Shown here: positions 34,195 through 43,232 of the stretch, one piece after another
How positions within the stretch are numbered: the stretch's first letter is position 1
Layout of the letters: each line of letters starts with the position of its first letter
NCBI RefSeq assembly: GCF_900108335.1
Contig: NZ_FNVT01000026.1
Coordinates: 81,542-145,541 of the forward strand
From: Nonomuraea solani
Lineage (GTDB): Bacteria; Actinomycetota; Actinomycetes; Streptosporangiales; Streptosporangiaceae
Length of the DNA stretch: 64,000 nucleotides
Reading direction: 5' to 3'
Program-made: the position numbers and the translations under genes
Notes under the pieces: model-generated
The model's database searches: none
Told to the model about the DNA's origin: nothing
What the model saw: only the letters and a program-made list of their open reading frames with translations

Positions 34195-35034
34195 TTGGGA
34201 GTCGAGGTGAAACTGGATCCCGAAACCAGCCCAGAAGCCCGATTCGGCTACGAATTGCGTGAACGGCGCAAAGCAGCGGGATTGACGCTAGAGCAGCTTG
34301 GGGCACGAGTTGCGCTCACCGGTCAGCAGATCGGCAATATCGAGCGAGCAGAACGTCGCATGAACGAGGATAGAGCGCGTCTGTGCGAGGAAGTCATGGG
34401 CCTGCCCTCAGGCGATCTTGTGCAGCACCTTCCCCGCAGAGCCCGCAGCAACGCGACCTTCCGGAACTTCCTTCCGTGGATCGACCGGGAAAAGCGCGCT
34501 ACGGAGCTGTGCGCCTACGAGGCACTGATCGTTCCCGGTCTTCTTCAAACACAGGAGTACGCGGAGGCGATCTGCCTCGGCGTCCCCGGCACAACCCCTG
34601 AGCAAGCGCGGGAGAAGGTGGAAGCCCGCATGCATCGGCAGACCATCCTGCGTCGGGACAACCCTCCGTACCTGTACGCAGTCCTCGATCAAGCCGCCTT
34701 GCTGCGCCCGGTAGGGAACGAGGAAGTCACCCGGAACCAGCTTCAACACCTCCTCGCCATGGGCAGAAGTCCGAATATAGTGATTCAGATCGTCCCCCTA
34801 CGTGCCATGTCCGCCAGTGGCCTGGTCGCGGGGTTCGTGATCGCCCGCACGGCTGGAGATGGAGACGAAGCCGCCTACATCGACGCCCCGGGTGGAGGTC
34901 GCATGATCGATCAGCTGGACCACCTGGAGAGGCTGAAGGCGTGGTTTCAGGCGATCAGGGCGGATGCACTTCCCCGGAAAGACTCGTTGACGCTCATTGA
35001 AGAGAGGTTGGACCAGAAATGGATCTGGAGCTGA
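34195..35034 (+). CDS. XRE-family regulator with DUF5753 (Scr1-type antitoxin-like)
   Basis: 279 aa from TTG 34195, which has GAGGAGGTGAGG just before it; the frame further upstream has no ribosome site. Residues ~15-75 are an XRE helix-turn-helix (LRERRKAAGLTLEQLGARVA, then LTGQQIGNIERAERRM). The rest is DUF5753 (YEALIVPGLLQTQEYAEAIC, LYAVLDQAALLRPVG). Family members are paired with DUF397 proteins and regulate development-related genes; some are described as toxin-antitoxin-like. The 3' end overlaps the DUF397 gene by 16 nt. Confidence 0.9.
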   Translation: MGVEVKLDPETSPEARFGYELRERRKAAGLTLEQLGARVALTGQQIGNIERAERRMNEDRARLCEEVMGLPSGDLVQHLPRRARSNATFRNFLPWIDREKRATELCAYEALIVPGLLQTQEYAEAICLGVPGTTPEQAREKVEARMHRQTILRRDNPPYLYAVLDQAALLRPVGNEEVTRNQLQHLLAMGRSPNIVIQIVPLRAMSASGLVAGFVIARTAGDGDEAAYIDAPGGGRMIDQLDHLERLKAWFQAIRADALPRKDSLTLIEERLDQKWIWS

Positions 35035-35234
35035 GTGAGGAAATCGCGAACGCGTCATGGCGGAAGAGTCCTCTCTCGGATGGCGAAGGGAACTGCGTCG
35101 AGGTGGCTACCCTTGCGGCCGGCCGCATCGCGGTCAGGGACAGCAAGGACCCAAACGGGCCTGCTCTGGTGTTCACCACTCCGGAGTGGATGGCGTTCAC
35201 CGGAGGTGTGAAAGAGGGAGCGTTCGACCTTTAA
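35019..35234 (+). CDS. DUF397 protein, partner of the DUF5753 regulator
   Basis: 71 aa. The DUF397 signature is complete: ASWRKSPLSDGEGNCVEVAT, then IAVRDSKDPNGPALVFTTPE and WMAFTGGVKEGAFDL. The start overlaps the regulator gene. Such proteins act with the XRE/DUF5753 partner and are described as Scr1-type toxin-antitoxin-like modules. The gene ends about 130 bp before a truncated STAS coding segment on the other strand. Confidence 0.9.
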   Translation: MDLELSEEIANASWRKSPLSDGEGNCVEVATLAAGRIAVRDSKDPNGPALVFTTPEWMAFTGGVKEGAFDL

Positions 35235-35452
35235 ACACCCGGCAACCGGGGACCTGACCTTCTGGTTGGGTTCTCGTCATGTCGCGTGACACGAGCTGCT
35301 TGTTGTGCTTCACACGCCTGAAGCACTCTGTACTGAGCCAGTTGGCATTCCGGCAGTTGCGACATCCGATATTTGTCAGCGGTGGTGATGTCCACGTCAC
35401 CGCTGATCGTGATCAGGCATACGCCGGGCAGGTAGCGGTGGGTCATTCTCAT
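35231..35452 (-). pseudogene. STAS-domain fragment (3' end lost)
   Basis: ATG 35452 overlaps the stop of the preceding STAS frame (ATGA). The first ~30 codons (RYLPGVCLITISGDVDITTA) are a normal STAS anti-sigma-antagonist start. Then homology stops abruptly near 35363 and the frame continues as unrelated sequence to 35231, next to the DUF397 gene. A recombination or insertion breakpoint at about 35360 is the simplest reading. Confidence 0.55.
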
Positions 35453-35798
35453 GCCAGCCTCCGGGGGCGCGGAATCAGCGCCTGAGTATCGAGGAGCGTC
35501 GTGATCGCGGCTTCTGTGCTGGGATGGATGTTGAGGGCGTCCCAGACTTCGGTGATCTGGAGCAGGCGGGCGGGCAGATCCCGCACCGCGGCCAGGTGCA
35601 GGAAGCTGCCTTGCCTGCGCACGTCGCCGTGGACGCGGAGCAGGACGTGCAGGCCAGTGCTGTCCATGAAGGTGAGCCCGCCCAGGTCGAGCACCATGGG
35701 CCGACCAGGCTGCCGCATCCGACCGCTGTAGGTCTCCAGGTCGTCGGCGTTTGTTAGACGACGTCTGGTGCGACGATGATCCGGGGTGTTGGCGTCAC
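35449..35798 (-). pseudogene. STAS-domain anti-sigma factor antagonist, frameshifted
   Basis: Starting at GTG 35798, the frame reads TPTPRIIVAPDVV and then hits TAA at 35754-35756. Shifting by one base at this point continues as LTNADDLETYSGRMRQPGRP, then VLDLGGLTFMDSTGLHVLLR (the phospho-acceptor Ser lies in D-S-T-G-L), to the stop at 35449. One missing base therefore separates the start from the body of an ordinary STAS protein of ~115 aa. Sequencing error is an alternative. Together with the next fragment it forms a damaged tandem STAS pair. Confidence 0.6.
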
Positions 35799-35944
35799 GG
35801 TCGTGAGTATCGCCTGAGAGGACAAGGTAAGGCCTTGTCCTCGTTCGTGTGCGGAGACAACGTGCGCATGTCCGGGAAAGAGACGGCCTTCCCGTCTCTC
35901 TTGGCCGAGTCACCGGGAGGGCTGTGTTCGCGCACGGAGGCGCT

Positions 35945-36724
35945 GTGCTCACGGTAGAGGCCGACGCGGCTGGGGTCGAGACGCGACTGCTGGTGGGGGA
36001 GATCATCTGTCCGGGGTGTGAGCTGGGGTTGCGGCCGTGGGGCTGGGCGCGTCGCCGGGTCATCCGCGGGCTTGCCGGGCAGCAGGTGATGCGTCCGCGT
36101 CGTGGTCAGTGCCCTGCGTGCTGGGAGACGCATGTCCTGTTGCCGGTGACCGCCTTGCTCCGCCGGGCAGACGCGGCGGTGGTGATCGGCGCTGCGCTGG
36201 CGGTCAAGGCCGCTGGTACGGGGCATCGCCGGATCGCGGGATGGCTGGATCGGCCGAGCCCCACGGTGCGGGGCTGGCTGCGCGCGTTCGCCCGCGCGGC
36301 CGAGGCGATCAGAGCGTACTTCGCCGTGGCACTGGTCGGGCTGGCCGCTGACCCGGTGCTGCCGCGCACCGGTGGGGACATGACGGCCGATGCAGTGGCG
36401 GTGATCGCCGAGGTGGCCGATGCGGCGGGGCGGGGCACGCACCAAATCTTCGGTGCTTCTACCTGCGGTTTCGCATGGTCGAGGCCCGTACTGAGGTGGT
36501 CAAGGGCGGTGTGGAGCGATGAGGATGCCTGCGGCCTTCGCCGCGCCAGGGGCTGCGCAAGCCGGTCGGCGACCTGTCCCGAGGCGCCGTCGTGGCCGAC
36601 ATCGTTACCACCGTGGCCGTCACGGCCGCGCAGGTGCACGACGGAACGACTCCTCTTGGGGACGAACTCACCGGAGGCGGCAGCGACCGGGCCGTATCGC
36701 GGGTGTTCAGGAACGGCCGATTGA
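35945..36724 (+). pseudogene. DUF6431-type protein / IS remnant
   Basis: From GTG 35945 the frame encodes ~160 residues of a DUF6431-like, zinc-finger plus helix-turn-helix protein: LVGEIICPGCELGLRPWGWA, RGQCPACWETHVLLPVTALL and GTGHRRIAGWLDRPSPTVRG. These are associated with insertion sequences. After about 36450 the frame degenerates. Another frame then shows transposase-like pieces (VEARTEVVKGGVER; ADIVTTVAVTAAQVHDGTTP). The locus looks like two joined remnants, abutting the end of ackA. Confidence 0.5.
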
Positions 36725-37921
36725 CGAGGGGAGAGGAGGGGAGGCCAGCCGTGCGAGGGTCTGGCGGGCGATCTCCTGCTCTTCGTCCGTGGGGATGACC
36801 AAGACGGGTACGCCGGCGCCAGCGGGCGATACCGCGCGCTCGCCCGCTGAATCCGTCTCGTTGAGTGCCGGGTCCAGGGCGATGCCGAGGCGGTCGAGCC
36901 CGGTCAAGGAGGCGGCGCGGGTGGCGGCGTCGTGCTCGCCCACCCCTCCGGTGAACACGATCGCGTCCACCCGGCCGAGCAGGGCGTAGTACGCGCCGAC
37001 GTACTTGCGGATCCGCCTGGCGTATATCTCCAGGGCCAACTTGGCCTCCTCGTCATCGCGGGCCCGCACTGCGCGCATGTCACTGGACCCGGTGAGTGCG
37101 AGCAGGCCGCCTTGGTGAGTCAGCGCGTACTCGACCTGCTGGGCGTCGAGAGCGCCTGCCCGGGCCAGATAGCCGGCGAGGGCGGGATCGACGTCGCCGG
37201 AGCGGGTCCCCATGACAAGCCCTTCCAGGGGGGTCAGACCCATGGAGGTGTCGACGCTGCGGCCACCGGAGATCGCGGTGGCGCTGGCGCCGTTGCCGAG
37301 ATGCAGCACGATCAGGTTGAGCTCGGCGAGGTCGCGGCCCAGGACGGCGGCGGCGCGGCGCGAGACGTACGCGCACGAGGTGCCGTGGAAGCCGTAGCGC
37401 CGTACACCGAACTGCTCACGCCAGTCGCTCGGCACCGCGTAGGTGTAGGCCTCGGGCGGCAGCGTACGGTGGAACGCGGTATCGAACACGGCCACCTGCG
37501 GCACCTCGGGGAAGACCTTGCGCGCGAGCCGGATGCCGGTCAGGTTGACCGGGTTGTGCAGGGCAGCGAGCGGGGCCAGCTCCTCGATGGCGGCGATGAC
37601 CTCGTCGTCGACGAGCACGGCCTCGGTGAATCGTGTACCGCCATGCACCACCCGATGCCCGACCGCGACTGGCTCCAGCCGCGGCCCAACGGCGGCGAAT
37701 GCTCCCATCATCGCGTCCAAGCCCTCTTCGTGGCTGGGGAAGGGACGGTCACGCACATACGGAGACCCGTTCCCGCTGTGATGCGTGAGCCGCCCCTGCT
37801 CCTGCCCGATGCGCTCGATCAGTCCCTTGGCCGAGCGTGCGCGGGTGTGTGGGTCTACGAGCTCGTACTTGATCGAGGAGGATCCGGTGTTCAGGACGAG
37901 AACGCGATCGGCCATGTCCAT
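36707..37921 (-). CDS. ackA: Acetate kinase
   Basis: 404 aa (start 37921; ATG 37915 equally possible). It is full length with all acetokinase signatures: VLVLNTGSSSIKYELVD near the N-terminus, VGHRVVHGGTRF, PQVAVFDTAFHRTLP, RYGFHGTSCAYVS, LIVLHLGNGASATAISGGRS and IVFTGGVGEHDAATR. It interconverts acetyl phosphate + ADP and acetate + ATP. It follows pflA by 23 nt and so completes a fermentative pfl-pflA-ackA operon. No phosphotransacetylase is present in the window. The 3' end abuts the IS remnant. Confidence 0.95.
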   Translation of the reverse strand: MDMADRVLVLNTGSSSIKYELVDPHTRARSAKGLIERIGQEQGRLTHHSGNGSPYVRDRPFPSHEEGLDAMMGAFAAVGPRLEPVAVGHRVVHGGTRFTEAVLVDDEVIAAIEELAPLAALHNPVNLTGIRLARKVFPEVPQVAVFDTAFHRTLPPEAYTYAVPSDWREQFGVRRYGFHGTSCAYVSRRAAAVLGRDLAELNLIVLHLGNGASATAISGGRSVDTSMGLTPLEGLVMGTRSGDVDPALAGYLARAGALDAQQVEYALTHQGGLLALTGSSDMRAVRARDDEEAKLALEIYARRIRKYVGAYYALLGRVDAIVFTGGVGEHDAATRAASLTGLDRLGIALDPALNETDSAGERAVSPAGAGVPVLVIPTDEEQEIARQTLARLASPPLPSSIGRS

Positions 37922-37943
37922 GAGCCTATTTCTCTTCAGCGGG

Positions 37944-38669
37944 TCACACGCTGGTGACGCCGTGAGCGTGGAACTGGGCGTGGACCCGGCTCAGTAGGGC
38001 CGGGTCGGGCGGTGGGACGTCGGCGAGCGGGAAGCGCAGGCCGAGGCGTTCGTACTTGCCGGTGGCCATGCGGTGGAAGGGCAGGACGTCGACCCGTTCG
38101 ACGTTGCCCAGGCCGGCCACGAAGCGGGCCAGGGCGTCCACGTTCGCGGGGGCGTCGGTAAGGCCGGGGACCAGCACGAACCGCACCCAGGTAGGTCGGT
38201 CCAGGTCGGCAAGGCGTTGGGCGAAGCGCAGGGTGGGCTCGACCGGGCCGCCGGTGAGGCGGCGGTAGGTGGCCGGGTCGAAGGATTTGATGTCGAGCAG
38301 CATCAGGTCGGTGTCGGCGAGCATGGCGTCGGTGGCGCGGGCGCCGAGCAGGCCGGAGGTGTCGAGGGCGGTGTGAAGGCCGCTGTCGTGGCAGCGGTGC
38401 AGCAGGTCTGCGGTGAAGCGGGGCTGAAGGAGCGGCTCGCCCCCGCTGATGGTCACCCCGCCGCTGGCGACGGAGATGAAGCGCCGATATTTGCCGATCT
38501 CGTCCATGATCTCGTCGGTGGTGACCTGGTACCCGTCGCGCATCCGCCAGGTCTCCGGGTTCTGGCAGTACTGGCAGCGCAGCGGGCAGCCGGCGGTGAA
38601 CAGGACGAACCTGGTACCGGGGCCGTCAACGCCGACCGACAGGTCCCAGGAGCTGATGACGCCGTTCAT
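37944..38669 (-). CDS. pflA: Pyruvate formate-lyase activating enzyme (radical SAM)
   Basis: 241 aa. The radical SAM cluster motif C-x3-C-x2-C is GCPLRCQYCQN (Cys 29, 33, 36). The glycine-rich VASGGVTISGGEPLLQ and the SAM-binding region VRFVLVPGLTDAP are present. Size matches PflA. It generates the glycyl radical on pyruvate formate-lyase. The start overlaps the pfl stop (ATGA at 38666-38669). Its substrate gene is interrupted by an insertion, so this enzyme may now lack its partner unless another glycyl-radical enzyme exists elsewhere. Confidence 0.93.
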   Translation of the reverse strand: MNGVISSWDLSVGVDGPGTRFVLFTAGCPLRCQYCQNPETWRMRDGYQVTTDEIMDEIGKYRRFISVASGGVTISGGEPLLQPRFTADLLHRCHDSGLHTALDTSGLLGARATDAMLADTDLMLLDIKSFDPATYRRLTGGPVEPTLRFAQRLADLDRPTWVRFVLVPGLTDAPANVDALARFVAGLGNVERVDVLPFHRMATGKYERLGLRFPLADVPPPDPALLSRVHAQFHAHGVTSV

Positions 38670-41296
38670 AGCGAGCCGTGGAAGGTGCGGTTGATGACGT
38701 CGCGTTGCTGGTCGGGGGTGAGACGGACGAAGTTGACGGCGTATCCGGAGACGCGGATGGTCAGCTGCGGGTAGCGGTCAGGGTGGGCCATGGCGTCCAG
38801 GAGGACGGCGCGGGTGAGGACGTTGACGTTCATGTGGAAGCCGCCGGCGTCGAAGTAGCCGTCGAGTACGCCGACCAGGTTGCCTACCCGCTCATCCTGG
38901 GTGCGACCGAGGCCTTCCGGGGTCGCGGTGTTGGTCAGGGAGATGCCGTCGAGGGCCTGCTCGTAGGGGAGTTTGGCGACCGATAGGGCGGAGGCGATCA
39001 TGCCGTGGCGGTCGCGGCCGTTGCTGGGGTTGGCGCCGGGAGCGAACGGCTCGCCGGCGCGGCGGCCGTCGGGGGTGTTGCCGGTGTGCTTGCCGTAGAC
39101 GACGTTGGAGGTGATGGTGAGCACGGATTGGGTGTGCTCGGCGTCGCGGTAGGCGGGGTGGCGGCGGATCTTGGTCATGAAGGAGTGGACGAGTTCGACG
39201 GCGATGTCGTCGGCGCGGTCGTCGTTGTTGCCGTAGGCCGGGTAGTTGCCGTCGATCTCGTAGTCGATCGCCAGGCCGGTGGCGTCTCTGATCACCTTGA
39301 CGCGGGCGTGCCTGATGGCCGAGAGGCTGTCCGCGGTGACGGACAGGCCGGCGATGCCGCAGGCCAGGGTGCGTTTGACCGGGTAGTCGTGCAGGGCCAT
39401 CTCGATGCGCTCGTAGGCGTACTTGTCGTGCATGTAGTGGATGATGTTGAGCGCGTTGACGTAGGTCCGGGCGAGCCAGTCCATCATCTGGTCCAGCGCC
39501 TTGGTGACCTCCTCGTAGGCGAGGTAGTCTCCGGTCAGGGGTGGATGGGCAGGGCCGACCTGGGCGCCGGTCATCTCGTCACGGCCGCCGTTGATCGCGT
39601 ACAGCAGGGTCTTGGCCAGGTTGACGCGGGCGCCGAAGAACTGCATCTGCCGGCCCACCGGGGCGGCCGAGACACAGCAGGCGATGGCGGTGTCATCGCC
39701 CAGGCGGGGACGCATCAGCTCGTCGCTCTCGTACTGCAGGGCGCTGGTCTCGATGGACAGGGCGGCACAGAATCGTTTGAACGGCCCAGGCAGGCGCGGG
39801 GACCAGAAGACGGTCAGGTTCGGCTCCGGCGCGGGGCCGAGATTGCGCAGCGTCTGCAGGTAGCGGAAGCTGGTACGGGTCACCAGGGTGCGCCCGTCCG
39901 TGCCGATCCCGCCGATCGACTCGGTCACCCAGGTGGGGTCGCCGGAGAAGAGCTGGTCGTATTCGGGGGTGCGCAGGAAGCGGACGATGCGCAGTTTGAT
40001 GACGAAGTCGTCGATGAGTTCCTGCGCCCGTTCCTCGGTGATGCGTCCTTCGGCGAGGTCGCGTTCGAGATAGACGTCGATGAACGTGGAGGTGCTGTGG
40101 ACGCTCACGTAGTTCCCCCGGGGTTGGCTCACGTAATTCCCCCAGTGCACGGCGACAGGGTCGTGAACCGCTCGGCGTCCCCGGGCCTCGCACTGCCCAC
40201 GCTGCCTCCAACAGCTGACCGATCTTGCGCGAGCGCGACCGGGTCAAGGATCGGCCGTAGGCCGACCGCGCAGCGGCGCGACAGCGTCCTTGACGTGGGC
40301 GTGGTCGTGTAATTCCATCGGGCGGCGGAGGCGGCGCCTTCGTCGTGGTCAGGCAGACGTCCGTCGTCCCTGGGGCGAGGATTGCGAGCGGCCTTTCCGG
40401 TCCATGATGAGCGGCCAGTGGGGGAATTCCGTGAGCGGATCACGCCCGGGTGGGGGAATTACGTGAGCGCCGACAGTGCGGCCCAGCGACATGGCGGCAC
40501 CGTTCTGCTCCTTGATCGCGGCCAGGTAGGCGAAGTACAGCCACTGGATCGCCTGGTGCGCGGTGGCCGCCGGGCGGGAGATGTCGTGGCCGTAGGAGGC
40601 GGCCATGTGCTTCAGCTCGTCCAGCGCCCTGAGCTGCTCCGACAGCTCCTCGCGGTCGCGGATGATCGCGTCGGTGGCCGGCTCGTCGTCCAGGGAGCGT
40701 AGCTCGGCGCGTTTGGCCTCGATGAGTCGGTCCACGCCGTAGAGCGCGACGCGGCGGTAGTCGCCGATGATGCGGCCACGGCCGTAGGCGTCCGGCAGGC
40801 CGGTGATGAGGCCGGAGCGGCGGGCGGTCAGGATCTCGGGGGTGTAGGCGTCGAACACGCCGTCGTTGTGGGTCTTGCGGTATTTCGTGAAGATCTCCTT
40901 CACCGCGGGGTTGAGCTGGTAGCCGTAGGCGGCCAGACCGTTCTCCACCATGCGCAGCCCGCCTGCGGGCATGATGGCCCGCTTCAGCGGCGCGTCGGTC
41001 TGCAGGCCCACGATCAGCTCACGATCGCGGTCGATGTAGCCCGGTGCGTAAGCCGTGATCGTGGACGGGGTCGTGGTGTCGACATCGAGAATGCCGCGCC
41101 GCCGCTCCTCCGGAAACAGTCCGGTCACCTTTACCCATACCGCGCGCGTTCGTTCGGCCGGCCCGGCCAGGAAGCCCTCGTCGCCCGTATAGGGCGTGTA
41201 GTTGGCCTGGATGAAGGAGCGGACGTCCACCTCGGTCCGCCAGGCCATGCCGTGAAAGCCGCGCCAGGCCTCGAACGCGATCGTCGTGGCGGTCAT
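38666..41296 (-). pseudogene. pflB: Pyruvate formate-lyase (formate C-acetyltransferase), split by a 380-bp insertion
   Basis: ATG 41296 (AAGGGGGAACC upstream) begins a normal PFL: WRGFHGMAWRTEVDVRSFIQ through AAIKEQNGAAMSLGR. At 40475 coding sequence is interrupted and resumes at 40095 with TSTFIDVYLERDLAEGRITE. The second part includes the active-site pair in AIACCVSAAPVGRQMQFFG and the glycyl-radical loop IRVSGYAVNFVRL. Removing 40096-40475 plus one GTGC copy restores an intact frame of ~748 aa, the family's normal length, exactly at the conserved GRTSTF junction. The separate frames (N-terminal part ending at 40349, C-terminal from 40150) are therefore halves of one disrupted gene. Confidence 0.9.
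40096..40475. mobile_element. 380-bp IS21-like non-autonomous element (MITE) in pflB
   Basis: Terminal inverted repeats start TGT: TGTGGACGCTCACGTAGTTC at the left and TGTCGGCGCTCACGTAATTC (complement) at the right, both continuing with CCCC. A second copy of the CTCACGxAATTCCCCC unit lies inside each end (around 40129-40145 and 40421-40438). Multiple terminal repeats with TGT/ACA ends are typical of IS21-family elements. The flanking target duplication is GTGC (40092-40095 and 40476-40479). The ~260-bp interior has no intact transposase gene. Confidence 0.85.
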
Positions 41297-41358
41297 GGTT
41301 CCCCCTTCGTATCGGACGTCTCCTTCCAATCTCTCCGTGAGGAGGTGCGGGCCACCGC

Positions 41359-41394
41359 GGTCCAAGGTCCCCGACAGGTGGGACCAAGGTCATC
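41359..41394. promoter_or_regulatory. Two DevR/OsdR-like boxes upstream of pflB
   Basis: GGTCCAAGGTCCCC (41359-41372, facing pflB) and TGGGACCAAGGTCATC (41379-41394) lie 63-98 bp upstream of the pflB start. They match the GGGACC-N3-GGCCC type palindromes found throughout the 41-64 kb island. Confidence 0.55.
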
Positions 41395-41470
41395 GGGAAT
41401 AGGGACGTCCGCCTCCGTACCTGCTGCGACGGCGCTGATGTGCTGGTGATCCTGGAAGGGGGACATCATC

Positions 41471-41951
41471 GTGTCCGTCACGCCGCTGCCACGACGCCGC
41501 AAGCTGGGTCCGTGGATGGCGACCGCGCTGGCCGGCGTCTCCATGGTTGTGGCCACCCCCGACGTCTACCGGCCGAACTCCGAGGGTGAGGCGATGGCCC
41601 AGAAGATCTCCACAGGCGGGGAACTGCTCATCACCCATGAACCGTATGAGGCGGTCCGGGGGTGGCTGCGGTCTGCACCGATGTGTGGTTGTCCATGGGA
41701 GATTCCCTCGGGGAGAAGGTCGCCAGAACCGCCGCGCTCACCCGTACCGCGTCACCGCCGACCTCCTGGAAGCGGCCGCACCCGGGGCGATCTTCCTGCA
41801 CTGTCTGCCCGCCCACCGCGGCGAGGAGGTCGCCGGGGACGTCATCGACGGCCTCACCTCCCAGGCGTTCCCCCAGGCTGCCAACCGGCTGCCCACCGCC
41901 CAAGCCGTCCTGGAAGCGCTGCTCGGCCGGATCGTGGCAGACGCACCGTGA
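41471..41951 (+). pseudogene. Ornithine carbamoyltransferase remnant
   Basis: Only the C-terminal half is present, in three frames: ATALAGVSMVVATPDVYRPN (frame of 41471), then TDVWLSMGDSLGEKVARTAA (after a shift near 41660), then YRVTADLLEAAAPGAIFLHC and LPAHRGEEVAGDVIDG (after a shift near 41735). The HCLP ornithine-loop motif is preserved. The 5' half, with the carbamoyl-phosphate-binding S-x-R-T-R motif, is missing. At least two frameshifts make it non-functional. It sits directly before a carbamate kinase remnant, so an arginine-deiminase-type operon once stood here. Confidence 0.8.
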
Positions 41952-42276
41952 GAATCGTCATCGCGCTGGCGGCAACGCGCTGCTGCACAGCGGCGAACGC
42001 GCCGACGCGGTCACGCAGATCCGCAACGCCGCGTACACCGCCGAGCAGATAGCCCGCCTGGCCACGTACCACCAGATCCTCATCGTGCACGGCAACGGTC
42101 CCCAGGTGGGGCTACTGAACGACGGCTCCTTCACCCCCGGTTCCATGGGACCCAAGTTCGCGGTGGCCTGCGCGTTCAGCCGCGCCACCGGCCGGCCGGT
42201 GGCCATCGGCGCGCTGGACAAGCTCGCGCAGGTGATGGACGGCACCAGCGGCACTCGCGTCCAGCTCGTCAAGTGA
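41948..42276 (+). pseudogene. Carbamate kinase remnant with internal deletion
   Basis: GTG 41948 overlaps the OTC remnant stop. The start (RIVIAL) loses one base, then NALLHSGERADAVTQIRNAA and LIVHGNGPQVGLLND follow. This is joined directly to FTPGSMGPKFAVACAFSRAT and VAIGALDKLAQVMDGTSG. The middle ~170 residues of a normal ~310-aa carbamate kinase are gone. Together with the OTC remnant this shows loss of the ATP-yielding arginine/citrulline fermentation. Confidence 0.8.
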
Positions 42277-42295
42277 CCGCCGTGCCTCGCCGATC

Positions 42296-42311
42296 AGGGA
42301 CCAAAGGCCCT
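42296..42311. promoter_or_regulatory. DevR/OsdR-like box (usp)
   Basis: AGGGACCAAAGGCCCT, a near-perfect palindrome starting 103 bp before the start of the universal stress gene at 42399. The downstream spacing and flanking sequence resemble those at 55346. Confidence 0.65.
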
Positions 42312-42398
42312 GCTTCGCGGGACCTCCTCCCGCGGCGCCCTTCCGCGCCCGTGTTCGAAGCTGGAAGTGCGAGATCCGAATTGTTGAGGAGATGTGTG

Positions 42399-43232
42399 AT
42401 GGCCAGTCAGATCGTGGTCGGCGTGGACGGGTCCGCCCCGGCCAATGCGGCGGTGGAGTGGGCGGCGGCCGACGCCGGACGACGCGGGCTGGACCTGCGG
42501 CTCGTGCACGTGTGCGAGCAGTGGCAGCACAGCGAGGGCACCGAGTACTGCGTCGGCGCGCTGGAGGCCGCCGCCGACCGGGCACACGAACACACCGACG
42601 GCGTCAAAGTGACGACGGACCTGCGGACCGGGAACGTCGTCGACGACCTGATCGGCGAGTCCGCGACGGCCGACAGCCTGGTGCTGGGCAGCCGGGGGCT
42701 CGGTGGGTTCACCGGGATGGTGCTCGGCTCGGTGAGCATCGCAGTAGCTGGACACGCTGCGGGACCGGTCGTCGTCGTCCGCGCATCCGGCCTGGCGGAG
42801 CACGGCCGCGTCGTGGTCGGCTACGACGGCTCCGAGCACGCGCGGGCGGCCATGGAGTACGCCGTCGAGCAGGCCAGGAGCCGCAAGACCGAGCTGCACG
42901 TGGTCACGGCCTGGCAGGTGCCGTCCTTCTCCCCGTACGCCGTTGCCTACAGCGGCCTGATCGAGCAGGTCATGCGGGAGGAGCCGCAGAGAGCACGCGC
43001 GCTGGTCGAGCCTTGGCGCACGAGCAACCCGGACCTCGTCCTCACCGACGAGCAACCCTGCGAACACCCGGTTGCCGCCCTGATCAAGGCGGCCGAAACC
43101 GCAGACCTCGTAGTGGTGGGCTCGCGCGGATTGGGCGGCTTCGCCTCGGCGCTGCTCGGCTCGATCGGCCACGCCGTGCTGCACCACGCGACCTGCCCCG
43201 TCGCCGTGGTCAAGCCGAAGGAGGAGGCATGA
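42399..43232 (+). CDS. Tandem universal stress protein (USP-USP)
   Basis: 277 aa from ATG 42399 (GAGGAG upstream). Two Usp domains, ~1-140 and ~147-277, each begin with an IVVGVDGS or VVVGYDGS strand and end with an ATP-binding G-x2-G-x9-G(S) motif (GSRGLGGFTGMVLGSVS; GSRGLGGFASALLGSIG). ATP-binding tandem USPs are induced by hypoxia and nitric oxide under DevR/DosR-type control in mycobacteria. It is coupled (ATGA) to the CBS gene downstream and is closely related to the protein at 55444. Confidence 0.92.
   Translation: MASQIVVGVDGSAPANAAVEWAAADAGRRGLDLRLVHVCEQWQHSEGTEYCVGALEAAADRAHEHTDGVKVTTDLRTGNVVDDLIGESATADSLVLGSRGLGGFTGMVLGSVSIAVAGHAAGPVVVVRASGLAEHGRVVVGYDGSEHARAAMEYAVEQARSRKTELHVVTAWQVPSFSPYAVAYSGLIEQVMREEPQRARALVEPWRTSNPDLVLTDEQPCEHPVAALIKAAETADLVVVGSRGLGGFASALLGSIGHAVLHHATCPVAVVKPKEEA

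Noticed and set aside
41471..42052. Single 193-codon plus-strand protein
   Set aside because: Its conserved parts are split over three frames, so it is read as a broken ornithine carbamoyltransferase, not a gene.
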